The notes: generated from the sequence alone by a model not told the origin. Positions 54,410 to 62,524 are shown, numbered from the stretch's first letter. The stretch is 64,000 nt of DNA from Virgibacillus ndiopensis (GCF_900187325.1 NZ_FZMZ01000004.1:1-64000), one strand, 5' to 3'. Numbers and translations: made by a program.

Positions 54410-54676
54410 TTATGTCTCATCCTCTGCTTCTACATTTTCATCTGCTTCCTCATCAACACCATCAAGATCAAGCCAGGAAAGCATTTCGCTTACAACTGTA
54501 TTTATTTTTTTATCAACCATGTCATCACCATATTTTTTCTTTGCACGCTCAATATTTTCAATAACGTCTTCACCAAAATGAATGATTGGATCATCTCTTT
54601 CAAGATTATTAAATAGGTCAAGAATTTCATCCAATGCCTTATCAAATCTTTTCGTCTCTAATTCGGTTGCTTTCAT
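54410..54676 (-). CDS. small acidic protein of unknown function (88 aa)
   Basis: An 88-residue, helical and very acidic protein (C-terminus DLDGVDEEADENVEAEDET). The central KKINTVVSEMLSWLDLDG stretch may form an amphipathic helix. ATG 54676 follows GGGTGATGA. No family is recognised. It is transcribed away from the ArsR gene. Confidence 0.65.
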   Translation of the reverse strand: MKATELETKRFDKALDEILDLFNNLERDDPIIHFGEDVIENIERAKKKYGDDMVDKKINTVVSEMLSWLDLDGVDEEADENVEAEDET

Positions 54677-54775
54677 TTGTCATCACCCATTATTAGTGTG
54701 TCCAGATCACCTAAAGTTAACCAGTTTAATAAAAAATAGTAAACTAAATTCTTAGAATAAATTTTAAATATTCCC

Positions 54776-54811
54776 TTACAAGAATATTTAATTTCGGGTA
54801 TATTTAAATTA
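54776..54811 (+). promoter_or_regulatory. candidate promoter of a leaderless arsR transcript
   Basis: TATATT (54799-54804) lies so that the transcript would begin at or next to the ATG at 54811. TTACAA (54776-54781) is 17 nt upstream and matches the -35 only partly. No ribosome binding site precedes the ATG. Confidence 0.45.
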
Positions 54812-55143
54812 TGAAAATGATTAGCGTTCTTGCCGAACCAAATCGGCTACACATTGTCGAACTTTTACGTGACGGACCTCTCACTGTGGGTGAAATCGCA
54901 GAGCAACTTGGGATTCGTCAGACCCAAGCTTCCAAACATCTACGTGTACTTAGTGAGGCTGAGATCGTTGAGGTAACAGCGATTGCCAATCGGCGTATTT
55001 ATAAACTTCGTCCCGAGCGGTTCAAAGAGCTTAACACATGGCTAGAGTCTTTTCGCTCTATCTGGGATGAGCGATTCGATCGCTTGGATGATTATCTTCA
55101 CAAATTGCAAGAGAAGGAAAAGAAGCATGGCAACAAGAAGTAA
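54811..55143 (+). CDS. ArsR-family transcriptional regulator
   Basis: A 110-residue winged-helix protein: LAEPNRLHIVELLRDGPLTVGEIAEQLGIRQTQASKHLRVLSEAEIVEV (about residues 6-54) contains the full helix-turn-helix. The metal-binding CxC of classic ArsR proteins is absent, which fits the subgroup paired with SRPBCC proteins. It lies upstream of such a gene. No ribosome binding site is visible, so the message may be leaderless. Confidence 0.9.
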   Translation: MKMISVLAEPNRLHIVELLRDGPLTVGEIAEQLGIRQTQASKHLRVLSEAEIVEVTAIANRRIYKLRPERFKELNTWLESFRSIWDERFDRLDDYLHKLQEKEKKHGNKK

Positions 55144-55218
55144 TTATATATAACCCTATTAAAGGAGGATCGTTTAGATTTATAGCTTAAAAACCATCGT
55201 TTAAATAGGAGGAATAAA

Positions 55219-55743
55219 ATGTCTGAAAACAAAGCGTCAACTAAAATGAAGTCATACGTTGAGGGAAAGGACCTCATTATGGAGCGCACGTTTGATGCTC
55301 CAAGACAATTCGTATTTAAAATGTTTTCTGATCCTGAACATCTATCAAACTGGTGGGGCCCAAAAGGTTGGCAAACGGAAACTAATAAATTTGAATTTAA
55401 GCCTGATGGTATATGGCATTATTGTATGCGGTGTACAGATAAAACCCAGGGAGAATTTTTTGGCCAAGAATCCTGGGGAAAAACTGTCTATCATGAGATT
55501 ACTGAACCTGAAAAGATCGTCTACACAGACATGTTCTTAGATCCGGAGGGTAATACGAACGATAACATGCCAGAAATACTGGCAACGATGACTTATTTAG
55601 AACAGGAAGGAAAAACAAAAATTATAGTACGTTCCCAATTTCCATCAGAAGAAGACCTTAAAATAGTAATGGATATGGGAGTAGTCCAAGGTACTGCCTC
55701 TCAATATGAACGTCTTGACGATTATTTAAAAGAAATTCAGTAA
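55219..55743 (+). CDS. SRPBCC (AHSA1-like) domain protein
   Basis: A 174-residue START/Bet v1-like protein. ERTFDAPRQFVFKMFSDPEHLSNWWGPKGW (about residues 15-44) is the typical opening and MGVVQGTASQYERLDDYL the typical end. Such proteins bind hydrophobic ligands and are often co-transcribed with ArsR genes as here. ATG 55219 follows AGGAGGA. Confidence 0.9.
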   Translation: MSENKASTKMKSYVEGKDLIMERTFDAPRQFVFKMFSDPEHLSNWWGPKGWQTETNKFEFKPDGIWHYCMRCTDKTQGEFFGQESWGKTVYHEITEPEKIVYTDMFLDPEGNTNDNMPEILATMTYLEQEGKTKIIVRSQFPSEEDLKIVMDMGVVQGTASQYERLDDYLKEIQ

Positions 55744-55748
55744 AAATT

Positions 55749-55800
55749 AAAAGCCCAGTTTCTCAACACTAAAAAAGAGAAATTCGGGCTTTCTTTTTTC
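55749..55800 (+). terminator. terminator of the arsR-SRPBCC operon
   Basis: AAAGCCC (55750-55756) pairs with GGGCTTT (55786-55792), with an inner TTTCTC/GAGAAA stem, followed by CTTTTTTC. Confidence 0.8.
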
Positions 55801-55816
55801 ATAATCATAGCGCGTA

Positions 55817-56122
55817 CTAAATACCCTTTCCTCCTACTGGTGACAAGGTGCTGATTCTTTCCGTTCCAGCTATTATCGGTTTAGCATGTTGAATTAATGT
55901 CTGTGTTGCTTCCAATGATAAAGAGGCTTGATGTGCCTTTTCATCATTCCAAACCTCATAAACATAAACTGCATCAGGATCATGATTATCTATACTTACA
56001 ACATATAATTCACACTCGTTTAGTTCCTCCATCGATTTTGAAGCTTCGACTAATATTTCTACTAATGTATCACGTTTTCCTTCGACAGCAGTAAATTTGC
56101 CATACAATCCGAATTTACTCAC
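55817..56122 (-). CDS. antibiotic biosynthesis monooxygenase (ABM) domain protein
   Basis: A 101-residue dimeric ferredoxin-like fold protein. FGLYGKFTAVEGKRDTLVEILVEAS, LYVVSIDNHDPDAVYVYEVWNDEKAHQASL and the C-terminal helix follow the ABM/YgiN pattern, whose members include quinol or haem monooxygenases. The substrate is not clear. It starts at GTG 56122 with GGAGGGG upstream. Confidence 0.88.
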   Translation of the reverse strand: MSKFGLYGKFTAVEGKRDTLVEILVEASKSMEELNECELYVVSIDNHDPDAVYVYEVWNDEKAHQASLSLEATQTLIQHAKPIIAGTERISTLSPVGGKGI

Positions 56123-56250
56123 ACAATCCCCTCCATCAATTTATCTAACTAAAATTAAAAATTCGATAAAACTTTTGATAATCCTTCTTTTTAGATCATT
56201 TCTCATATGTAAAGCCTGCACATCTCTGCACAGGCTGATTTGCTTCGTCT

Positions 56251-56565
56251 TTAAAAACTTTCTAGATTATCTAAATTGTTTTCCTTCACACCATCCGGTT
56301 CGCTACGAATAATATCTCTGCCATACTTGTGAAATACATCCACATGAGCCAACTTGCCAGCTTTCGCTTCGTCTAGAGCGGTCACATAGTCTAGTTCCCT
56401 TCCGCTGGCAGTTTTAAAAGCGATAATGTCACCATCGTCATTTTTCCGCACGGCAACAATTTGTTCTTGACCTGGACTAACTGCTTGTTCAACCTCTGAC
56501 TGTGCTTGGTTTTCACCTTGATTCTTATAGTCATTATAAATTCCCTCAAAATCGTTATTGTCCAT
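56251..56565 (-). CDS. DUF3892-like small protein
   Basis: A 104-residue acidic protein. The second half (IVAVRKNDDGDIIAFKTASGRELDYVTALDEAKAGKLAHVDVFHKYGRDIIRSEPDG) follows the DUF3892 pattern of Bacilli. ATG 56565 has GGGAGGTG upstream, while an earlier in-frame ATG at 56586 has none. Function unknown. Confidence 0.8.
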   Translation of the reverse strand: MDNNDFEGIYNDYKNQGENQAQSEVEQAVSPGQEQIVAVRKNDDGDIIAFKTASGRELDYVTALDEAKAGKLAHVDVFHKYGRDIIRSEPDGVKENNLDNLESF

Positions 56566-56628
56566 AAAAAAACACCTCCCAAACATATGTTTAGTATGTT
56601 CCGGAGGCGCTGGATTTATGTCCTTCGC

Positions 56629-57351
56629 CTATTCCCAAAACCAATTTGGTAAATAATCATGCTTGTAAACATCATCTGGATAATTGATAAAAGCCGTATC
56701 ATCTAGTTCATATAAAAATTGCACAAACTCATTTAACGCACCCATGTATTCACTATACAAAAATTCAAAACTGATTGTCTCTTTAGGCATCATATTTTGT
56801 TCACAAACTTTGGGATCTGTATAGTTCACATACGTCCGACATGGAATTGGGCGAATTTCATAGGCCATGCATTGATTTGTTTTCGTATCTAACATTATAC
56901 ACGGAACCTGACTCGCCTTATATTTACGCTTAAAATCGCCATCGTTTTCAAAATCGAAACCAGTAATCTGTTCCAGTTGATTGCCGTATTGTTCAAAATA
57001 CCTAGTGAAATGAGCCTGAAGCTCGTTTCTTCTTTGCTCAGGAAAATTCTCGATCGCCTTTTTCATTAATTTAGCTTCCATTTCATTTATAATGATTGGA
57101 AAGTAACAACAAAAAGCACAGCCTAAACCACAGGTAGGCTGCATATTTACGGCTTCTTCCATCCCAGAGATTTCATCACTTACCACTTGCAATAACTCTG
57201 AAAAACTGGCCACTAATTTGTTTTCAGTTGACGTGTCACGGTCCGCCCACTTTTCTACAATTTGATAAAATTTTTCCTCATCTATTTGATACACTTCATT
57301 TAATTGTTCACATTTAGTTTGAATTTCTTCAAAGCTGAGAAATTTCCCCAC
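56629..57351 (-). CDS. YkgJ-type cysteine-cluster protein
   Basis: A 240-residue protein with a YkgJ/UPF0153-like cysteine pattern: C74-x3-C78-x2-C81-C82, then C151, C161 and C171 in the context CMAYEIRPIPCRTYVNY, and C183. This family is thought to bind zinc, iron or an Fe-S cluster. In RiPP-like gene sets such proteins can be metal-dependent modifying enzymes, but this is unproven. It starts at GTG 57351 with GGGAGC upstream, 12 bp after the M50-like gene, and ends the HD-GYP/peptide operon. Confidence 0.8.
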   Translation of the reverse strand: MGKFLSFEEIQTKCEQLNEVYQIDEEKFYQIVEKWADRDTSTENKLVASFSELLQVVSDEISGMEEAVNMQPTCGLGCAFCCYFPIIINEMEAKLMKKAIENFPEQRRNELQAHFTRYFEQYGNQLEQITGFDFENDGDFKRKYKASQVPCIMLDTKTNQCMAYEIRPIPCRTYVNYTDPKVCEQNMMPKETISFEFLYSEYMGALNEFVQFLYELDDTAFINYPDDVYKHDYLPNWFWE

Positions 57352-57363
57352 TGCAAAAGCTCC

Positions 57364-58548
57364 CTAAAATGTATTATTAACACGATTTTTCCACTTAGAA
57401 TAACATAATAAGCCCAAAATTACGATGGTTTGTCCGAGAAAAACAATTGCATCCCAAAAGTATGGATTTCCAATAGGGTGTAACAATTCTGGTAGTGTTT
57501 GTGAATAAGCATAGAATGCCTGTGGTAGTAAATAAAATATAAATAAAGCAAAGGTTAATAGTACACCACAAATATAGAACACCGCATACAAACGAACATA
57601 TTTCGCCTCTTCTTCAAACGTTTCAGTCGACAAATCCGTTTTCATAAATGGGATCCATTTACTTAAGAATTGCCTCCCATTTTCCATAAGATTGTAGCAC
57701 CCTGTCATGTTTTCACAAAGATAGTATAAATCTGTTTTCATATAAAAACAGCATTGGTAAATCGCTTTTATAACGATATCAAGGATAACTATCCCTACTA
57801 TACCTGCAACAATTGTATCACCTACTGGAAGAAATACCTTTATACTGAATGCAATAAAAATCATCAGCTGGTCAAAACAAATACCAGCTAAGTATAAGAC
57901 ATTTCGTTGTTTTGGCTGTAATTTCCATGCAGGTGATAAATCTGTCTCAAACACGACAAAAAATAAGCGATTTCCTATATCCAGTTTAGCAGGTAGATCA
58001 TACGAACGAACAGCCACTATATGACCGAATTCATGAATTAAAATCAAAAACAAAGTGATCCCTGTGTAGGTTAAAATGTTCAGCATCATAGCATCAAACA
58101 AAAATAAGTCCTGATACTCAGGAAATAATTGCGGATTCATTATAACAAAAATAATGTTGATACAAATGAGTGCCATAAATAGTTTTGTAGTTACTTTATT
58201 AAAAAAAAGACGTGCTACCTTAGGCGAAATCCATGTAAAACCGCCTGGGGACTGATCTTTTTTCTTAACAGCAATTGCTTCACCATCGATTTTTTTTACA
58301 AGATCCATTTCTAATAACTGTTTAGCAAAATTAACCAGGTCTACATCTTCATCTGGATACGCATTTTTTAGTTCCTGTTCAATAGTTGCTAATAACTCAC
58401 CTTTATTTATTAAATGAATGGCATCAATACAAATCTTAGGCATTTCAAAAAAATCACCAGAAAGGCTTTCTTCAACAATATAATGCTTTTTATCTTGCCG
58501 AATTGTTAGAGGATATAAGGTTAGTCGAGATTGTAGGGAAAGATTCAT
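57364..58548 (-). CDS. PqqD-like/M50 intramembrane metalloprotease fusion
   Basis: A 394-residue protein. Residues about 1-95 are a soluble winged-helix-like domain of the PqqD/RiPP-recognition type (VEESLSGDFFEMPKICIDAI...QLLEMDLV). Six or more membrane helices follow. HEFGH (residues 172-176) is the zinc motif of M50/site-2 proteases, and FYMKTDLYYLCENMTG carries the expected later Asp. The layout resembles YydH-like peptide-maturation proteases. ATG 58548 with GGTGG upstream is preferred over GTG 58560. It lies downstream of the 21-codon peptide gene. Confidence 0.8.
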   Translation of the reverse strand: MNLSLQSRLTLYPLTIRQDKKHYIVEESLSGDFFEMPKICIDAIHLINKGELLATIEQELKNAYPDEDVDLVNFAKQLLEMDLVKKIDGEAIAVKKKDQSPGGFTWISPKVARLFFNKVTTKLFMALICINIIFVIMNPQLFPEYQDLFLFDAMMLNILTYTGITLFLILIHEFGHIVAVRSYDLPAKLDIGNRLFFVVFETDLSPAWKLQPKQRNVLYLAGICFDQLMIFIAFSIKVFLPVGDTIVAGIVGIVILDIVIKAIYQCCFYMKTDLYYLCENMTGCYNLMENGRQFLSKWIPFMKTDLSTETFEEEAKYVRLYAVFYICGVLLTFALFIFYLLPQAFYAYSQTLPELLHPIGNPYFWDAIVFLGQTIVILGLLCYSKWKNRVNNTF

Positions 58549-58578
58549 GTTTTGCACCACCGATTTAGGGAATGAAAT

Positions 58579-58602
58579 AGGATGCTAGAGTTCTAGCATC
58601 CT
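58579..58602 (-). promoter_or_regulatory. hairpin between the peptide and protease genes
   Basis: AGGATGCTAG and CTAGCATCCT form a perfect 10-bp stem around 4 nt. No T-run follows (ATTTCATT), so it is more likely a read-through attenuator or mRNA-stabilising element that would favour the peptide over downstream genes. Confidence 0.65.
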
Positions 58603-58620
58603 ATACCTACTTAGTTGTTA

Positions 58621-58686
58621 TTAACGTCCTACAAAAACACACCACCAGCAAGTAACTTTTATTTTTTTAAGTTTACGGATTTTCAT
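58621..58686 (-). CDS. 21-residue Cys-Trp-Trp-Cys peptide (candidate RiPP precursor)
   Basis: A complete 22-codon frame from ATG 58686 to TAA 58621. The N-terminal half is strongly basic (MKIRKLKKIK), then V11-T12-C13-W14-W15-C16 and a hydrophobic V17-F-V-G-R21 end. The ribosome binding site GGGGGTGA overlaps the HD-GYP stop codon, so translation is coupled to it. A short leader followed by a Cys/Trp-rich core, next to an RRE-like/M50 protein and a Cys-cluster protein, fits a ribosomally made, modified peptide. The alternative is a regulatory leader peptide with tandem Trp codons before a hairpin. I know no matching family. Confidence 0.72.
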   Translation of the reverse strand: MKIRKLKKIKVTCWWCVFVGR

Positions 58687-58693
58687 ATGTATT

Positions 58694-59887
58694 TCACCCC
58701 CTTTTTAAAGCGGCTGTCTTATCTATACTCTTATTTTGTGCATAATAAGTTTTGTGATAGTCGATCCAAATAGGATAAACCTTTTTAAATTTATCTTCTA
58801 GGTTGGGATCGAATTGTGTTCCCATCTCTTTAATAATACGCTTGTATGCTTCATCCAAAGGGAGTGCTGATCGATATGACCTGGAAGATGTCATCGCATC
58901 AAATGCATCTGCGATAGCGGTAATTCTTGCAAGGAAATCTATATTTTCTCCTCCTATTTGATCAGGATAACCATTACCATCCCAGCGTTCATGATGATGG
59001 CGAATCACGTTAATATTATCAGCAATTCCCACTACCTGTTGTACTGCTTTAGCTCCCACATCAGGATGTGTCTTAACTACATCAAATTCATCTTTTGTCA
59101 ATCTTCCTGGTTTAGTCAAAATTGAATCTGGAATATGGATTTTTCCAATATCATGTAATAGACAAGTATAATAGAATGATTTAAGCTTTTCTTCCTTAAG
59201 TCTTCCTGTAGCCTTCGCTAAAATCATTGCGTATTGAGCAACACGTTCACTGTGTCCACGTGTATATGGATCTTTAAGTTCTAAAGTAGCAATAATCCCC
59301 TTAACAATACCTTCTAACTGTTTATCATAAGATTGTTTAACAGCATCAATGTAGTTCAAGAAACGATGGAGAAAAATGTATCCAATCATGGACAAAACAA
59401 CTATTATAAGTAATGGGAACAAAACAACAGTATCTCGCAGAACCAAGCCTATTACGATGAACTTTAAAATTGTTCCGTAAGAGACTAAAGTAAAGAACTT
59501 TTTGTTAACAAATATTGGTGAAAACATTACGATAACTAATTCAACCACGTTTCCACTACTGTATGAAACATTACTATCCCAATAAATCCAAATGTCATTA
59601 ATTATATTTAGAGAAGTATATGTTATAAAGTAAATGTATTTTATCAACCAAATTTTCTTTTTTTTAATCAAATGAAAAGAGAAGGGTAATAGACCAAACA
59701 TTACTATGTACATCCAAAAAGTTATACCCATACTCAAAATGTCCTGTCCGGATTCCCAGGAAAATTCGGGTAATATGTAATAATAAGTTATATCGTAAGC
59801 TAGATATATAGTATAAAATAACCATAAAAACCAAATTGTGGTTCGTTTCTCTTCATTTAATAAGGATGTCTGAATTCGTTTCTGCAT
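58694..59887 (-). CDS. membrane HD-GYP domain phosphodiesterase
   Basis: A 397-residue protein. Six hydrophobic helices (about residues 18-175) form a membrane sensor of unknown ligand. A HD-GYP domain follows: TRGHSERVAQYA, LLHDIGKIHIPD with the HD pair near 245-246, HHHERWDGNGYP near 297-308, and AIADAFDAMTSSRSYR. HD-GYP enzymes hydrolyse cyclic-di-GMP, and metal ligands look intact. ATG 59887 follows GAGAGGA. Its stop codon overlaps the ribosome binding site of the 21-codon peptide, so the two genes are coupled. Confidence 0.9.
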   Translation of the reverse strand: MQKRIQTSLLNEEKRTTIWFLWLFYTIYLAYDITYYYILPEFSWESGQDILSMGITFWMYIVMFGLLPFSFHLIKKKKIWLIKYIYFITYTSLNIINDIWIYWDSNVSYSSGNVVELVIVMFSPIFVNKKFFTLVSYGTILKFIVIGLVLRDTVVLFPLLIIVVLSMIGYIFLHRFLNYIDAVKQSYDKQLEGIVKGIIATLELKDPYTRGHSERVAQYAMILAKATGRLKEEKLKSFYYTCLLHDIGKIHIPDSILTKPGRLTKDEFDVVKTHPDVGAKAVQQVVGIADNINVIRHHHERWDGNGYPDQIGGENIDFLARITAIADAFDAMTSSRSYRSALPLDEAYKRIIKEMGTQFDPNLEDKFKKVYPIWIDYHKTYYAQNKSIDKTAALKRG

Positions 59888-60042
59888 GTTGAATTCCTCT
59901 CTGTTTCTAGTATTCTTATTATACTATATAATAGATTTTACTTTTTTGAAAATGTTTCCTATCTATAGTCAATATTGCTTATATAAAGGCATGGTTTTTT
60001 TAAGCAGATACTTAAACCTAATTTTTATATAAAAATAAAATG

Positions 60043-60072
60043 GTAGACAAGGATCCTTTTATCCTTGTCTAC
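60043..60072 (-). terminator. terminator of the 67-residue gene
   Basis: A perfect 12-bp stem (60043-60054/60061-60072) with a CCTTTT loop (plus strand) is followed on the minus strand by ATTTTATTTTTATA. Confidence 0.75.
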
Positions 60073-60094
60073 TAAGAAATGGAACAGAACATTT

Positions 60095-60298
60095 TTAAGG
60101 TGAATCTTCCAAAGATGCTTTTGCTCCCATATCCTCTTTCTTCTTTTTAAATCCTTTGTCAAGTTGACCAGCGTTTTCAATGTCACCCGACATGCTGTAA
60201 CCTTCAATTTCTACATTTCCCGTTGTTCCATAAAGTCCCATACCACCAAGTTCAGTATTTACATTTTTATTGTTTTCTTTCTTTTTTTCATCAGCCAA
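60095..60298 (-). CDS. small hydrophilic protein of unknown function (67 aa)
   Basis: A 67-residue protein with a Lys/Asn-rich start, a Gly-rich middle (ELGGMGLYGTTGNVEIEGYSMSG) and a charged end. TTG 60298 has GGAGGTG 6 nt upstream and is preferred over the in-frame starts at 60316 and 60313, which overlap that site. No family recognised; the composition resembles small spore or stress proteins. Confidence 0.65.
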   Translation of the reverse strand: MADEKKKENNKNVNTELGGMGLYGTTGNVEIEGYSMSGDIENAGQLDKGFKKKKEDMGAKASLEDSP

Positions 60299-60377
60299 TT
60301 GGTTCACCTCCATCAATTTGTAATATTCCCAGGGAAATGATTGTTATCCTTTTTAAAGTCTTCTACCCATTAAAAAA

Positions 60378-60414
60378 GTAATCCTATTCAAATCACTAAA
60401 CTGAATAGGATTAC
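60378..60414 (-). terminator. strong minus-strand terminator
   Basis: GTAATCCTATTCA (60378-60390) and its exact complement (60402-60414) form a 13-bp stem with an 11-nt loop, followed on the minus strand by TTTTTTAAT. It ends a transcript arriving from the right, perhaps of the small frame at 60439-60585. Confidence 0.75.
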
Positions 60415-60438
60415 CGAATTTATTTTATATTTGACACT

Positions 60439-60585
60439 ATTTCCTACAATTAACCTTATCTTCAGCATTGTTATAATAAATTGACCATCTTTTGCATAAA
60501 CAATTTTGCCCATATCGTTCATGAAATTTACGAAGAGAACCTAAAGCAGTTCCAATAAATTGTTTTACTTTGACAACCACCACAA
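60439..60585 (-). CDS. possible 48-residue protein divergent from guaC
   Basis: From GTG 60585 the frame runs 48 residues to TAG and contains FIGTALGSLRKFHERYGQ, three Cys and a basic end. A strong minus-strand terminator follows 25 bp later. No clear ribosome binding site precedes the GTG codons, and the start overlaps the guaC promoter, so this may be a remnant or an untranslated RNA. I recognise no family. Confidence 0.35.
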
Positions 60586-60600
60586 AATAAAGTATATTAC
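60572..60600 (+). promoter_or_regulatory. guaC promoter
   Basis: A perfect TTGACA (60572-60577) and TATATT (60595-60600) are 17 nt apart, 60 bp before the guaC start. Confidence 0.75.
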
Positions 60601-60604
60601 CAAT

Positions 60605-60648
60605 AGACGAACATTATCATTAAACTTAACTTTATTATTCGTTTTTAG
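60605..60648. promoter_or_regulatory. pair of inverted PurR boxes
   Basis: ATAGACGAACATT (60605-60617) and, on the minus strand, AAAAACGAATAAT (60636-60648) each match the PurR box AWWWCCGAACWWT in 11 of 13 positions. They are inverted and separated by 18 bp, just after the guaC promoter. guaC belongs to the PurR regulon in B. subtilis. Confidence 0.55.
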
Positions 60649-60659
60649 GAGTGTTAATC

Positions 60660-61643
60660 ATGGAAAATGTATTTGATTACGAAGATATTCAATTAATTCC
60701 AGCAAAATGTGTGGTAAATAGCCGTTCGGAATGTGATACAACTATTACTTTAGGTGGAAATACATTTAAATTACCTGTAGTACCTGCAAATATGCAAACA
60801 ATTATAGATGAAAAGATAGCACTTCATTTAGCAGAAAATGGATACTTTTATATTATGCATCGTTTTGAACCTGAAACGAGACTAACTTTTATTGCAGATA
60901 TGCATGCACGTGGATTGTTTGCTTCCATAAGTGTTGGTGTTAAAGAGGAAGAGTATCAATTCATCCAGCAACTTGCAGATGAACAACTGTCACCAGACTA
61001 CATTACAATTGATATCGCCCATGGTCATTCTGACGCAGTAATCGAGATGATCAAGCATATTAAGAGACTTTTACCTACTAGCTTTGTGATCGCCGGAAAT
61101 GTTGGAACTCCGGAAGCAGTAAGAGAATTGGAGAATGCTGGTGCAGATGCAACAAAGGTGGGAATTGGTCCAGGAAAGGTTTGTATAACGAAGATTAAAA
61201 CTGGATTTGGTACTGGTGGTTGGCAGCTAGCTGCACTACGCTGGTGTGCAAAAGCAGCAAGCAAGCCAATCATTGCTGATGGTGGAATTCGTACACATGG
61301 AGACATAGCTAAATCCATCCGCTTCGGTGCTTCTATGGTCATGATTGGATCCTTATTTGCCGGCCATGAAGAATCTCCAGGTGAAAGAATTGAAAAAGAT
61401 GGTAAGCTTTATAAAGAATATTTTGGTTCAGCTTCGGAATATCAAAAAGGTGAAAAGAAAAACGTAGAAGGCAAAAAAATGCATGTCGAATATAAAGGTC
61501 CATTACAAGATACGTTAAATGAAATGGAACAAGATCTTCAATCCTCCATTTCTTATGCTGGAGGAACCAAATTGGACGCAATCCGAAATGTAGATTATGT
61601 TGTTGTTAAGAATTCCATTTTTAATGGGGATAAGGTTTATTAA
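60660..61643 (+). CDS. guaC: GMP reductase
   Basis: A 327-residue IMPDH/GMPR-family TIM-barrel enzyme that converts GMP to IMP with NADPH. The catalytic Cys is C175 in [11 protein letters not shown], and the phosphate loop [27 protein letters not shown] follows. There is no CBS insert, which separates it from IMP dehydrogenase. ATG 60660 follows AGGAG; the in-frame GTG at 60651 is too close. It is monocistronic with a PurR-like operator and its own terminator. Confidence 0.94.
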   Translation: MENVFDYEDIQLIPAKCVVNSRSECDTTITLGGNTFKLPVVPANMQTIIDEKIALHLAENGYFYIMHRFEPETRLTFIADMHARGLFASISVGVKEEEYQFIQQLADEQLSPDYITIDIAHGHSDAVIEMIKHIKRLLPTSFVIAGNVGTPEAVRELENAGADATKVGIGPGKVCITKIKTGFGTGGWQLAALRWCAKAASKPIIADGGIRTHGDIAKSIRFGASMVMIGSLFAGHEESPGERIEKDGKLYKEYFGSASEYQKGEKKNVEGKKMHVEYKGPLQDTLNEMEQDLQSSISYAGGTKLDAIRNVDYVVVKNSIFNGDKVY

Positions 61644-61676
61644 AGGTTTAGGTAATCCTGGTATTTGTTAACTATA

Positions 61677-61717
61677 CGCAAAGACTGTTTATTAATGAGC
61701 AGGCTTTGCGTTTTTTA
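61677..61717 (+). terminator. guaC terminator
   Basis: ACGCAAAG (61677-61684) pairs with CTTTGCGT (61704-61711), with a CTG/CAG inner stem, followed by TTTTTTATA. Confidence 0.8.
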
Positions 61718-61735
61718 TAACACTTATTTTTAACC

Positions 61736-61948
61736 TCACTTCTTTAATTTCGATTTTCTTTTTGTGTAAATCACATAAAAAATGTTTATGACAACTATTA
61801 ATAATGAACCACTTAATGCTCCTAATATATAGATCAAGATAAAATCAGGATTTACTATCATACTTCCAACAATCACTCCAATACATATCAAGAGAGCATA
61901 TATACTAAGACTCCACTCAGAACTTTCCCAAGAATATTTCCTTTTCAT
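61736..61948 (-). CDS. small membrane protein of unknown function (70 aa)
   Basis: A 70-residue protein with two hydrophobic helices (about residues 14-34 and 37-60) and a lysine-rich C-terminus. ATG 61948 follows GGAAGGGAG. It lies convergent to guaC. No family recognised. Confidence 0.65.
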   Translation of the reverse strand: MKRKYSWESSEWSLSIYALLICIGVIVGSMIVNPDFILIYILGALSGSLLIVVINIFYVIYTKRKSKLKK

Positions 61949-62134
61949 ACTCCCTTCCTCAATATACTTAAAATTATATGTGCATGAGCAACCTCCTATG
62001 GGTCAATGTGTTAATTTGTCTTCATTTCCTTCATTTATTGTTTGATGCAGGGAAGAATATTTATTTGCCACTCAGTATGATTGGGCGATGTGAGATGCGC
62101 ATCTTACAGACAACCTTTTTTGGAAGACTTGGAC

Positions 62135-62524
62135 TTAAAGCACGTGCAATTCTAATTCTTTTCTAATTGAGTCAGGAATTGGTTCAGACTTTTCTTTTCG
62201 TAGATTATAATTCACATAGGTAACATTTCCTTTTACACATAAGCGCTCATCCTGCCAAATTTCCTCGTATAGCTGTAAACTTGAATTCCCTATTTTTTTC
62301 ACCCATGTGTACACGTTTATATTTGTTCCAAAATAAATCTGGTCTACATAATCAACATTCATATTTAGAATAATCATTTTCCAATTAGCAAACGAACTAT
62401 CTGGGGTAAATAATTTGAATAGTTTATTCCGTGCTGCCTCGAACCAAACTGGAATGGTTGTATTGTTAATATGACCGACGCCATCAGTTTCTGAAACTCT
62501 TGGCTCTATAATCGTTTTATACAT
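62135..62524 (-). CDS. acyl-CoA thioesterase (4HBT hotdog)
   Basis: A 129-residue single-hotdog thioesterase with the 4HBT signature RVSETDGVGHINNTTIPVWFEAARNKLF. The conserved Asp and His-Asn-Asn positions are intact. ATG 62524 follows AGGATGAG. It is similar in layout to the gene at 28814 and the pseudogene at 22240. The gene lies 41 bp after an iron-dependent dehydrogenase gene, so the two may be co-transcribed. Confidence 0.88.
   Translation of the reverse strand: MYKTIIEPRVSETDGVGHINNTTIPVWFEAARNKLFKLFTPDSSFANWKMIILNMNVDYVDQIYFGTNINVYTWVKKIGNSSLQLYEEIWQDERLCVKGNVTYVNYNLRKEKSEPIPDSIRKELELHVL

Noticed and set aside
61978-62166. 62-codon plus-strand frame
   Set aside because: It overlaps the end of the thioesterase gene and has no ribosome binding site. 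A 12-bp palindrome (AGATGCGCATCT, 62093-62104) is present but too short to interpret.
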